Origin: Panicum virgatum
Lineage: Eukaryota > Streptophyta > Magnoliopsida > Poales > Poaceae
Direction of reading: 5' to 3'
Assembly: GCF_016808335.1 (NCBI RefSeq)
Contig: NC_053140.1
Span: 32,666,586-32,730,585 of the forward strand
DNA length: 64,000 bases
The notes beneath the pieces were generated by a model. The model saw only the letters and a program-made list of their open reading frames with translations. It made no database searches and was not told the origin of the DNA. This document shows positions 1 to 10,701 of the stretch, piece by piece. Position 1 is the first letter of the stretch, and every line of letters begins with the position of its first letter. The translations under genes and the position numbers were made by a program.

Positions 1-278
1 GAGTGCCGATGAAGCGCATGGGCCACCATGTAGTTCATCTCCTGACGCAGGGTTCTGGTGCGTTCTTCAGATGGTACAGACAGATCCACATTGTCCAGAG
101 CGCCTTCTGGTGAGAACCCCTTCCACTTGATGCCATGGTTGCGAGTCCTCTCAAAAGAGCCGATGAGATCGGCTTCCAGCAGAGATTTGATCTCGTCATA
201 CTTCTTCTTGTGTTCAGGAGGAAGCTCTTCATATGTGACGGGCTTGGGAGCGGGTTCTTGATCTTGAGCTCCGGTCAT
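1..278 (-). pseudogene. N-terminus of a gypsy gag protein, cut by the window edge
   Basis: The minus-strand frame opens with ATG at 278 and runs without a stop to the window edge, giving about 92 residues. It begins MTGAQDQEPAPK and continues with a lysine/glutamate-rich stretch followed by a segment ending in MVAHALHRH. I recognise this as the N-terminal leader of a grass Ty3/gypsy gag polyprotein, which would assemble the cytoplasmic virus-like particle. The start is supported by position: it lies 50 bases downstream, on the minus strand, of an LTR/primer-binding-site junction at 328, where gag is expected. No stop is visible in the part seen, so whether the element is intact cannot be judged. 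The assignment to gypsy rather than copia rests on remembered family resemblance and on the LTR structure. Confidence 0.7.
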
Positions 279-304
279 CATTGCGATGGATGTTGTTGCC
301 GAGT

Positions 305-322
305 GTCCCACCGGGCGTGCCA
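305..322 (-). promoter_or_regulatory. Primer-binding site of the left-edge gypsy element
   Basis: Read on the minus strand, the LTR ends in ACA at 328. A five-base spacer follows, then TGGCACGCCCGGTGGGAC. A TGG start just inside the LTR is the usual position for a tRNA 3'-end complement priming minus-strand DNA synthesis. I could not name the tRNA with confidence. Confidence 0.6.
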
Positions 323-327
323 GAATG

Positions 328-1540
328 TGTTGTCGACCGAAACCCACCGGCGAGCAACGACGGGCAACACGAAGAGCCGGGAGGTCGCTAGGGCGCTAGA
401 GGCACTGCTCCCTCGTCGACGGCCCGCAATTTCCGTCACGCGCCCGGAGGAGGTGTTGGAACCGGGCGTGCCACCTGACCTATACCCGATCAGGAGGGTT
501 GAGACGTGCTCCAGACAGTTTCCTGCATACAAAGACATGTGTAAACGTAAGTCCGAGCCGTGGTCGGCTCCCCGGGACGACTCTTGCATCGGCTTTGAAG
601 AGCCGATCGAGTCCCGGTGTCAGATAGGATCTTGTTGTATCCGGATGTGATAAATAGAGCAAACCATTATAAAACTGCTTCAGTCAAATCTAATCAATCT
701 AACCCACGATGGTAACAGCTTCACTGCCAGATCGGAACATCCTACACGTGACTAGGCCTAGCGAACGTAACAAACAACTAAACCACAACCTAAAACAGAG
801 GCCTAAGAATTAGCAAGAGCCGATTCCCGGAACAATCCCTATCAAGGCTAAGATAAAGCATCTACTACGCCACCGGATCATCCAATCCGTTTGCAAGGCC
901 TAACCTAGCAGATATTATGCCAACTCTTAAGATAAGAGCAAACCATAACAGATCGGATCTACTAAACATGAAAGAAGCAGGGCGTTGCCCCTGTGCGACT
1001 AATTCTATGCAATAAGAACTAGCAATAGATTGAAACATGATTGCACAGAGACAACATGATGTTCGTAGATGATAAGCAACAAAGTACAATGGATCTACTA
1101 AAAGCCATTCTACGAACATCATGATAACTAGTACTACTCGCCATAAAAAACGCTTCAGCACGAGTAATACCAAGGTAAAAGCAAGAACAATACTGCCCTG
1201 ATCGCAAGAGGCGATCAGGGCAGCATGGCACTTACTTGGATGAAACCCTAGAGTTAGGGGTGGCGATGCGCCGAGAGTTGTTGTTTGTGAGTCGTGATGA
1301 CGCTCCCTTTCATGAATAACAAAAGATACATATTTATAGTCCGGAGACTTGGGAAACAATCTAAACTAATCTTGTCCCGATTGGACTCTATCTCTAACTT
1401 TAAACTAAATCTAAGGATACACGGCCAATGTGGCCCAGACGCTCACGCAGGAGCCGATTTACAAGCCTTCCTCATCTTTTGCTTTAAGCCCATCTTGATT
1501 TCGGCCCATAAATTAACCCTGTTAATTTATGGCGATAACA
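328..1540 (-). mobile_element. 5' LTR (1.2 kb) of a minus-strand gypsy retrotransposon
   Basis: The segment begins TGTTGTCG and ends CGATAACA on the plus strand, an imperfect inverted terminal repeat with the TG...CA ends typical of LTRs. A TATA box (TATAAATA, minus strand) lies near 1332-1340, agreeing with minus orientation and with gag starting at 278. The right edge cuts directly into a Tekay-type integrase frame at 1541, so this is a nested insertion. The expected 5-bp target duplication on this side is CAGGT (1541-1545). Its partner and the rest of the element lie left of the window. Confidence 0.8.
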
Positions 1541-2649
1541 CAGGTACACTTCAACCCCTATCAATTCCATCTTGGAAATGGGAAGACATTAGTATAGACT
1601 TCATCGTTGGCTTACCCAACACATCTCAGATTTATGACTCAATATGGGTGATCATTGATAGATTGACCAAGACTGCTCATTTTCTTCTAGTGCATACTAC
1701 ATACTCTGCTAAAAAGTATGCAAAAATCTATCTTGATCAAGTAATTCGTCTCCATGGTGTACCCAAAACGATCATATCTGATCGCGGAGCACAATTACTT
1801 GCACGCTTCTGGGAACAACTACAGGCTTCTCTTGGAACCAAGTTGATTCGTAGCTCTGCTTATCATCCTCAAACAGATGGACAAACCGAAAGGGTAAACC
1901 AAATACTTGAGGATATGCTCAGAGCATGTGTCATACAGTATGACAAGAATTGGGATAAATGTCTGGCCCTAGCAGAATTCTCATATAACAACAGCTATCA
2001 GTCCAGCTTAAAGACGGCACCGTTTGAAGCGTTGTACGGCCGAAGATGTCGGACTCCTTTAAGTTGGTCACAGACCGGAGAACGTAAAATTTTTGGACCC
2101 GACTTAGTAACTGAGGCGGAGAACAAGGTGAAAGTTATCCAAGCAAATCTTAAAGCCGCTCAATCCCAACAGAAGAGCTATGCAGATAAGAGAAGAAAAC
2201 CGTTGCAATATGAAGTTCGGGATCACGTATATTTACGAGTATCTCCAACAAAAGGTGTTCAGCAGTTCGGCTTAAAAGGAAAGTTAGCGCCTCGTTACAT
2301 TGGACCCTTTGAAATCCTTGAAATATGTGGACCAGTGGCTTACCGAATTCAACTTCCTTCTCGGTTAGCAGCTGTCCATGATGTCTTCCACGTCTCTCAG
2401 CTCAAGAAATGTGTTAAAGTTCCTGAAGAAATTATTTAGCAACAAGACCTGGAAGTAGAATCAGATTTATCCTACGTGGAATATCCAATAAAAATCCTTG
2501 ATAGCAAGGAAAGAAGTACCAGAAGGGCAAAAGTTAGAATGTACAAGATTCAGTGGAATCATCACACCGAGGAAGAAGCTACTTGGGAAACCGAGCACTA
2601 TCTCCAACAAAACTTTCCCGACTTCCTTAGGACGAATCCAGGTACCTAA
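1541..2649 (+). pseudogene. Integrase and chromodomain end of a Tekay/Del-type Ty3-gypsy pol
   Basis: This is the C-terminal part of a chromovirus pol: integrase core, GPY/F module and chromodomain. The frame is in phase from 1543. The integrase catalytic triad is intact: an Asp in IDFIVGLP, an Asp in ISDRGAQ, and a Glu in QTERVNQ, 35 residues after the second Asp. The GPF...VFHVSQLKK block is the GPY/F module. A single in-frame TAG at 2437-2439 breaks the frame. Beyond it the same frame continues through a chromodomain-like block (KVRMYKIQW ... EEEATWE) to a natural stop at 2647-2649. Reverse transcriptase, RNase H and the zinc-binding part of integrase are off the window or beyond the nested LTR. 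The integrase inserts the element cDNA, and the chromodomain is thought to steer it to heterochromatin. Confidence 0.9.
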
Positions 2650-2708
2650 TATCCCAGTCCATTCCTAATCTAGAATCTCGGGATGAGATTCTTTTTAGGG
2701 CGGAAGGT

Positions 2709-5700
2709 TGTGACACTTCAGGTGTCTAGTAATTAGAACATAGGATAATGTGTGAATTTTGTATATGTTCATGTGCAAAAGTTTAAATCTTCAATGCAAA
2801 ATTAGGGGTATTTTTGTAATTATGGAAAACTTACAAGTCCCTTTTTGCAAAAGTTTTTAACCTAGGGAGCTAATTCAACTTTGTGAAGGGCTTTCTTGCA
2901 AATATGCTAATAATCATTACTTGGCAGCTTTATTGCAATTTAGTCCTAAAATTGTTGAAATTTGCTACCAAAAAGTACTTTTCCTTTATTAATTAGAGTT
3001 CATTTGAAATTTTGAAAATATTTCAAAATCCTTTGATCTAGTGCAAATTTGCACAACATGAAAGTTGTAGATCTTAAAAAACTGAATAACTTTCATTTTG
3101 GGCATATTTCCATTTGAGCCCTAGATCAGTGACAAATTTTACTTTACTTCTAGGCCCCTAATCTTTTTTATTTTTGCAAACAAGTCCCCCTCCACCACCT
3201 TCTTCCTCCCACCTCGTCGGAGCTTTGCTCCACTGCCACCGCCGCAGTTTTTGCCCACCGGCTGCCCCGCGCCGCCGTTTAGAGCGCCGCCAAGCCTCCC
3301 TGCTTCTCCTGGACCCCACCCCTTCCTTCGCTGGCACCCCCTCCTTCTTCCACGCCCGCGCCGCAGCTCGCCGCCCCTGGTTCCCTTCTCCGACGAGCTT
3401 GGGCGCCCCTGATTTGCTTTTCCGAACCTCCTCGCCACCTCCACGCACCGCGCACAAGGCCCCGCCGCCACTAGCACCGCCTCTGCTGGCGCCATTAGCT
3501 CGCGCCACACCGTCCCAAGAGCTCCCCGTCGTGCCACCACGCCGGCCGGCACAGAGAAACCGACGTCGTCGCCAATTTCGTCTCCCCTCTATCGATTTCA
3601 CTCCTTGGACTCCCTCTCTCGCTCATCCCCTCCTTTGTGGCCTATAAGTAGCCCTGGTCGAGTCCCATCGCCGGCAAAACCCCGCCTCACCCCATCCCCA
3701 TCTCCGGCAAGCTCTGCCTCCGTGGACCCGCCACTCCAGACCCGCTCCGGCCACCATGACCCCCTAGTGACCTTCACCTTCACCCCGTGAAGCCCACCAA
3801 CCCCCCAATCTTACCGTTCCTCTGCCGAAACACCTTCACCGCCATCTACCTCTGCCGCCGCGCTCTGCTCTTCACCGACGAGCTTCCTCCGGCCATCCCA
3901 CGCCCCGTCCAGACCCTCCTACAGGTCCGCCTCCAGCCACTGAACCTCTCTGGCCCCTTAGCCCTTGCCGCTGGCTACCCTCTCGTCCGAATCGGCCGGT
4001 CAACGCCACCCCCCACCTCTGACCCCGACCAAGGACCTGATTGCAATGCATTCAAAAGATCTTTTCCTTTTATTCTTTTTCCATGTGAACTTTGAAAAAT
4101 TCTAGAAAAATGTAGAAAAATCCAAAAAATGCCAAATTAATTTTGTTGTGATACTTGTGATTTGCTCTATAGTTTGATGCTATGAGTTTGAGTTATTTTC
4201 TTGTGTAACTAATTCTAAAAATAAGGTTAGCTTATAGCTCTTTTTATTTATATATTTATTTTCGAAGCTAAATTTTGAGTGAGCTTTTGACCATATGCTC
4301 TTTAGAGTATGTCAAGCCCTGTATAATTTTTATAGACACATTAGTAAATTCTAGTTTGTGCTTTTAAATTTTCTTTTTGGTGTTTCGCTTATGTTCTTCA
4401 GAATTTCTTTTAAAATCCTTTTTGATATTTGTTTTGTTGAAATAAAAATCCTTTTTCCATATTATTTTATGGAATTTATTGTGTACATCTTTTACTCTAC
4501 AAACAATTGCCCAATAAAGTAAAACTTTTAAGTTTAATCTTAAAATGTTTGCTTTATTGGTTTAAACTCTTTAGTGAAGGAAAGCTATACTCAAGCACTT
4601 CACTAATATTCAACTACTGCATTGCATATAGAAACAACCTCTCTAGCAGACGGAACATACGAGCTCATCTAGGAGCCTGACGGGAATTTCTCTAAAGCTC
4701 AAGCTAATACTGTTGAATTAACTAAAGTCCCGAACTCCGATTTGAAAGAGCCAAAGCCTACTGACTCCATAGACAACACTGAAGGCAAGCCCCGGTGCAT
4801 AATCCTATTATTTCAAATTATGCCACTTATTTTTGTTATTTTCTTGTGCATTTAAGTTATTGGAGTTGAATAAAAACCTTAGATGCATAATTCTAGGTAC
4901 CTATTGATTGAATACTAGAAACTGAGTTTGAATAGATGCTATGCTAAATAGGACCGATAAAAGTCGAGTGATTGCCTGTCACTCCCGAGCTTTATAGGAG
5001 TTGATTGTTTACTTTCTTGCAATCACTATGTAGACCGTGGACGGATTTGGTTACAAGCTTCATAGTTGAAATCCGTCTTTGTTGATGAAATTGATAAGGC
5101 CGCAGTGTGTGGTAGTGGTGGTTAAGCGTTTGAAAGTACTAGCCACATACCGTAAATATGGTACGCGGCAAGCCTAGTAACTGATCGGCCCGGCAAGTGG
5201 ACATACTCCCTACTCTCTTTTAGAGATAGAAATTTTATGTTGCAACACCACGAGTACAGAGATGTGGTGGTTCTCTGTAGTCGGGGAGAGTGGCACTGAT
5301 CTACGAACCGGAATGAGAAGCAAACGGTTGCTTGGGAGTGACTCGATGGTACTCCAAGCGTGTGTATTAGGTTTACCCTTGCAAGGATGGAAATTCGATT
5401 CAGAATCGTCCGTTTCTCGCGAATATTGAGACTGCTTGATCCCTTTGCCACATAGAGTAAGAAGTGAAACATTTATGATACTTAATCTTATTGGATGCAG
5501 ATATATCCTCTACCATGTTTGTGTAGACAGGTTGCTTATCTAGACTGGTTAATCCAACTAGAATCTGAAAGCTAAAATTTGAAAGTAAGGATCTACTCTT
5601 TGTTGCTTTTCAAAAAAAAAAACCCAGAGCCTTCACAAACCTTACATGTCTAGTTAAAGGACTGTTATATACACTTAATCGGGTCAGTCTTGCTGAGTAT

Positions 5701-6226
5701 TAGTATACTCAGTCTTGCTTGTGACTTTATTTTCAGAAATAACTTGTGAGGACCAAAACACTAGTTTGACTTGGCCTAGTGTTTTATCTACTGGCTGGTC
5801 TATGGAGTGGGAACCATCCCCGGCCAGCAATGACTCGGCTGAATGATGTCATGTTCGGACTTACTATGACATCTACCCTATGACGGTTATATATAGTTGT
5901 GTTTTCTTTCCGCTGCAGAACTTCTCTCTTACACCTAGTTTTTTTTTAAATTTCTTTAAGTTCCTTTGGAAATAAAGTGTGTAAAAGCTAGAAATTTGGT
6001 TTACTAGCTTTAAACTGTAAATTACACTCCTTATCTATGTGATGTGAAATCTTGTGGAATATTGTATTTCTGACTCGCCTTCGTGCGGGATGTATACTTG
6101 TGTTACGATCGGATATCCAATGATTCCATCGGGATGTTACCCGACAGACCAATGATTATACCAGTTGAGGTGCGTTTAGATGTTTAATGCACTCGAACTA
6201 GTGTAATTCAAACTGGTTTTGCCACA
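2709..6226 (+). mobile_element. 3' LTR (about 3.5 kb) of the Tekay-type element
   Basis: The pol stop is followed by a short untranslated stretch and a purine-rich tract (AGGGCGGAAGGT, 2697-2708), the plus-strand primer. The LTR then begins TGTGACAC at 2709. I place its end at GCCACA (6226), after which the sequence changes character. Long LTRs of 3-4 kb with a GC/CT-rich middle (about 3180-4030 here) are usual for this clade. The long open frames seen on both strands in 3139-4095 are low-complexity by-products of that GC-rich block, not genes. The left LTR is outside the window, so the right boundary is an inference from the TG...CA rule. Confidence 0.65.
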
Positions 6227-6758
6227 GATGTTGCAAACGGTGATTATTCATGTTACAAATGTCTATTTTTCTATGTTGCAAATGTTATTTTTTAATGTTG
6301 CGATGGACCACTGGGAAAACTCCCATCAAACGTCCGGGCGCTCGGCCCCGTTTATATTTTCTTGTTCCAAGTCTTGCAATCCGCTATTCTCTACGTGCTA
6401 TATCTTGATGTGTTGGAAATCTGCCCTTTCATGGTGGCAACTCGGAAGAGCGATGATGCGATGGCATTAAGTCCGCTTCACATTACTTCCAGATCATTTA
6501 ATTTTACTGATACACGTTCGGTTAATAATATTTTAAAGCATTATATGGATTCAGAAAAGTACAACTGCAGTAAAAGCTTGCGAATAAGCATACCTATACC
6601 TCACAATAGTCACAGAACATCGACGGATGTGATACAAAATGTAAGGTCTGTAAATATTTTGCGAATGGATTTTACGTATGTTTGCAATCATTATTGACCG
6701 CTAAAATAGTTGATATTTGACTAATGTGCCGATGCTGATTCTATTTCTAAGCATGTTG
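6227..6758. repeat. Unassigned repeat with degenerate ATGTTGCAAATG units
   Basis: The first 80 bases contain four imperfect copies of a roughly 23-base unit built on ATGTTGCAA, followed by a GTCCGGGCGCTCGGCCCCG block at 6332. This motif combination looks like part of a dispersed grass repeat, but I cannot assign a superfamily and see no terminal repeats. No gene is visible in 6300-6758. Confidence 0.35.
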
Positions 6759-6761
6759 TAA

Positions 6762-6776
6762 GAGCAAATCCAACAG
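6762..6776 (+). repeat. Left terminal inverted repeat of the PIF element
   Basis: GAGCAAATCCAACAG, preceded by target duplication TAA at 6759-6761. Confidence 0.85.
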
Positions 6777-7140
6777 CTCGTGTATATTTATTTGGGTAGG
6801 TAAAATTGGAGAAAGAAGAGAAAAAACGTCTTCCAACACACTCTTCATCCCTCCCCACTCGCGATCGGCCTCGCCATCTCTTCCCCCGCCTCGCTCTTTT
6901 TCCCGAGCGGCGCTGTCCCGCCATCTCCTGCTCGCGTGCGCTCTCCCCAACTTCTAGCGCGAAATCCTCCTCGCGCGCGGCAAAATCCTCCGCTGCTCCC
7001 GCACCAAATCACCCCCCCCCCCCCCAAATCTATTTTTTGGCCCCAGTCGAGCTTGCTCGCGCCATCGTCGCTGCCCCTTGGGGCTGCCATCGCCCCCTCG
7101 CGCCGGCGCAGTCCCCTGCCGCCGCCATGTTCTGGCCGCC

Positions 7141-7212
7141 GCGCCCTGGTGGAGTTGTGCCGCCGCGCCCTGGTGGAGTTGTGCCGCCACGCCCTGGCGC
7201 AGTTGCACCGGC
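7141..7212 (+). repeat. Three tandem 24-bp units in the PIF 5' region
   Basis: A GC-rich 24-bp unit starting GCGCCCTGGTGGAG occurs twice identically, then once with four to five changes. A run of 14 C (7012-7025) lies just upstream. Open frames here are long on both strands because of base composition, and I do not call a gene from them. Confidence 0.7.
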
Positions 7213-7388
7213 GCGCCGCTCCCGCCCCCCTCGGGACGGCATAGGGGAGGCCCGCTGGTGTCGTTGCGCCACCGCCGGCCGCGACGGCTGAGGATGTCGC
7301 CTTCGCTTTCTTCCCTCCGTCCCTGTCTCAACTCACGCCAGGAGGATTTGGAGGCTCATCGCTAGAGGATCTGGAGGCTCATCGCCAG

Positions 7389-9023
7389 ATGCCTGAAGAT
7401 CTGGTCAATACTGAGCACATCGATGTGAATGATGGCTGCAATGGTGAGATTCCTGCACTCTTGGATTGTTGATTGCTAGGACTATTGTAGTCTGATTACA
7501 CTAGTAATTTTATTGATTAAGAGTTGACTGCCTGCACCCTTGGATTGTTGAGTGTCTGGCCTTGTTGCTCTTTTGCTCCCACTAGTATTAGGTTACCATG
7601 CTCCTGAACCATCTTTTGCTGGGAATTTCTGAACTAGGGACAAAACAATAACAAGAGCAATGATGGTTCCATTGTCTTGTGCTAGTTCTAGTGGATTGAG
7701 CGTACGATGAACTGCTCAACAAGAACAATGATGGTTCTCTATTCTCATAAGAACAAACTGACCATTTTTAGTTGCTCATCAGTATGTGTCTTGTGCTATT
7801 TTTTACAGTGCATTCCTATTGCTCTTTTGATTACACAGTATGCTATTCCTCTCAGTTTCCAGTTGGGATGATTTTATTCTTGGTGTAAATTATGCAACTG
7901 TCTGCAGGTGTTCCTTATGTTCCATTTAACACTTAGTCATCCTCATCAAATTTTCCTTATGTTTTTGTATGAACACATGATATTATTTTTTCTGTGACAG
8001 ATGGTACACAAGCAGGGTATTTCACTGACCTCCTAGTTAATGACCTTGAAGAAACTCAAGTTGCCCAACCTACTAGTGATCCAACCATCGATGACGGCCC
8101 TGCCGCAGCCAAGTGTTCTCAGGGTAGATCAAAAAATTTCAGTACTGAGGAGGACTGTCTTCTTGTTTCAGCATGGTTAAATGTGGGCATGGATCCTATT
8201 CAAGGAGTTGATCAATCCCAGGGCACATATTGGGGAAGAATATATGATTATTTCCATGCAAACAAGACATTCGAGTCAACTCGTACCACGATATCTTTAA
8301 TGAATCGTTGGTCCGGTATACAACATGATGTGAATTTGTTTTGTGGCTGTGTGACCTGGATTCAGGATCGGAACCGGAGTGGTTCTAGAGTTGATGACAA
8401 AGTATACACATTATTTCAGTTGTATGATCATTTGTCTTAGTTTATATATTTGATGTTTATTTTGTTTTCAAACTTGCAGATCGCAGAAGCTTGTGCACTA
8501 TTCAAGTCAGAAGACAGGAAGAATAGGAAGTTTACCTTGATGCATTGCTGGAATATCCTGAAGGACATGCCCAAGTGGATGGAGAGGCGGAAGGAAATTA
8601 CTTGTGCCAAAAAAAACAAGCAACAAGAAACAGAAGGCAACGGCCATTTCAAGTCCTGCATCAGGAGAACCTGCTGCCCCGGATGCCGGTGGTTCGGATG
8701 CTCAACCATCAGGAAGACCGGATGGAAAGAAGAAAGAGAAAAAGAAGCTAAGGCAGGGTAGAACCATTGAAGCAGTTGAGTTTCTAATGGAAAAGAAGAA
8801 AGAAGCTGACCTTGAGAGAGAGTTGAAGAAAGATGAGAGGTGCAACAAAGCCTTTGCTCTGCAGGAAGAAAGGCTCAAATTGGAGAGGGAAAAGTTTGAG
8901 TTCTATAGAAAGCTGGAAGAGGACAAAATTATTTATATGGATTTGAGCACAATGACCTTCGATGACCAGCAGTATTTTGAAGATCGTAAGAGAGAGATTC
9001 GGGAAAGGCGTTTCAATAACTAG
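7389..9023 (+). pseudogene. PIF ORF1: Myb/SANT-like DNA-binding protein, three exons, one frameshift
   Basis: This accessory protein of PIF/Harbinger elements binds DNA and partners the transposase. Exon 1 is 7389-7443 (ATG, donor G|GTGAG), exon 2 is 8001-8401 (acceptor GACAG, donor GTATAC), and exon 3 is 8479-9023 (acceptor TTGCAG). All junction phases agree. Exon 2 contains the trihelix/SANT region: NFSTEEDCLLVSAWLNV, then a YWGRIYDYF ... MNRWSGIQ block. Exon 3 opens with a segment holding LMHCWNILKDMPKW and ends in a charged coiled coil rich in Lys and Glu. The frame slips in a run of eight A at 8610-8617; seven A would join the conserved first half to the coiled coil. This is either real decay or a homopolymer sequencing error. 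The intergenic space to the convergent transposase is about 1.2 kb. Confidence 0.85.
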
Positions 9024-10197
9024 ATTAGACTACTTTCAGCTCTGGTTCAGTGATCTTTGAAAGATCCTTAAACTGTTATCTTTTTTTGGAAGTGCCACTG
9101 CTGTGCACTGCATTGTTATCTTAATTATCAGCGTCATGAACCAGTATTATTATTATTCGGTCATGAAACTGTGTTGCTACTGAAATGAATGGTCATGCTT
9201 TGAAATGAATGTATATCATCCAGATCTGTTATGCTTTTGAAATGAATGTATCCTCTCCAGATTTGTTTCTCTATTTATGAAAGTTCTTGTCTGATATGTT
9301 CAACTTCTAATATTTGTTAACTGGTAATTGGTAGCTACTCAATATGTTAATTACTTTAGTTTGTACTTTGAGCCTCCCGTGGATTCTGAACCTGGTAATT
9401 AATCAGCATGCGTTTTGTCCTGGTGTTGCTGCTCGAGGTCTGACCTTGATGGCACCGTTCTAGACTATATGCAGTACACCCAAAGATATGCAGCTGTGCG
9501 CATCACTTCAGGCCAACCAGATTTAAGGAATGGTGCTTGCTACATTACGACTTGGTTGTGTCTTTTCAATGGAAAATTCCTAATCCCCCACACGATTGTT
9601 GTGAGTCAGGACTACTCAGTCTGTTTCCCCTGTGTTGGAGACTCTGGAATAGTAGGGCCTATGTTAGTTTTCTAGCTGGTATCTCTGATACTATGACGAT
9701 TCAGTCCAAATGGCTCAGGCTCCATGAGAAAGATTATTCAGCATCATAGCAAGCATCAGCACTATTATTCAGCATCAAAGCGCTGTTATTAGACACAAGT
9801 GAACAGTATCTGCAGGCATAACTTGCTCAGTCCAAAATAGTCTGGAAGCTAAATATAAATTGTAATAAACATCAGCTAGGGCAGCTCAGTTGTATGAAAA
9901 ACATAACTGAAGAAAGTGCTACAGCCATTATGATTCTGGGAACAGGAAAAGCAGAGCTTAGGAACTTGAATTTCAAACATCATACATTCTGCAACTTAGG
10001 TAATAGCATACATATGTAATGGTAACTTACACGCGTGCCTCGAGTATTTGTTTGCAATATCTAGCACACAAAATGCATGAGCAGTAATACATCGAAGCAC
10101 CATCAGAACACATTACCTAAATCTACAGATATATTTATGTTGCTAGATGCAAAATAAACTCTGAATGCTTAAACATATGTATCATGGTCTCCAATAT
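9024..10197. other. Non-coding space between the two convergent PIF genes
   Basis: No gene is supported. Three spaced copies of TGAAATGAATG occur at 9180-9250. The region should hold the 3' untranslated ends of both PIF genes. The short plus-strand frames at 9415-9749 show no family features. Confidence 0.5.
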
Positions 10198-10701
10198 TTA
10201 TTCAATGGAGTACAAATTTTCATGGTTTTGCCACAAGTGCTCGATCAAGTCCGCTTGAAGCTGAGTGTGGGTTTCCTTGCTCTTGATATTTTTGTAATTT
10301 CGAATGAAAGCATCAAGTTCAGGTGCAGCATCATGGGAAACTGTCACCCTTTCTCCCATATCTTCGTAGTTGCATACATATTGGCCCTTGTCGTCGAAGT
10401 TGTAATCATAGTTATCGCGCTCGTCTTCAACAATCATGTTATGCATTATGATGCAAGCCATCATAATATTATGGAGTGTCTCTTCATCCCACAAACGAGC
10501 TGGACCATGAACAATAGCAAAGCGAGATTGGAGAACCCTAAATGCCCTCTCAACATCCTTTCGACAAGCTTCTTGTGCCTTTGCAAAGTATTTTTTCTTA
10601 TTACCTCGTGGCTCTGGAATGGTCTTCACAAAAGTTGCCCACGACGGATATATCCCATCTGCTAGATAATAACCCATCGTATATTCATGACCATTGATCT
10701 T
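10198..10701 (-). pseudogene. PIF/Harbinger transposase, C-terminal part (3' of the insertion)
   Basis: This is the end of the DDE transposase, separated from its first two thirds by the nested LTR element. It contains GYYLADGIYPSWATF, the KYFAKAQEACRKDVERAF segment whose Glu is the third catalytic residue, and an acidic C-terminus ending at a TAA at 10198-10200. The frame is open throughout. Joining 23443 to 10701, with one ATCTT copy removed, continues the same frame across the junction. The protein would cut and rejoin the element ends in the nucleus, but as it stands no full-length transcript can encode it. Confidence 0.92.

Noticed and set aside
1294..1540. N-terminal 80 codons of the 381-codon plus-strand frame
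   Set aside because: This part is LTR sequence of the nested minus-strand element read through by chance; only the part from 1543 is integrase.
3139..4095. Overlapping open frames of 100-157 codons on both strands
   Set aside because: They lie in the GC/CT-rich middle of a long LTR, are Pro/Arg/Gly-rich in every frame, and show no domain. Composition explains them.
6806..7365. Several long frames on both strands at the PIF left end
   Set aside because: They overlap on both strands in a GC-rich region with a C14 run and a 24-bp tandem repeat, and none connects to ORF1 by a plausible splice.
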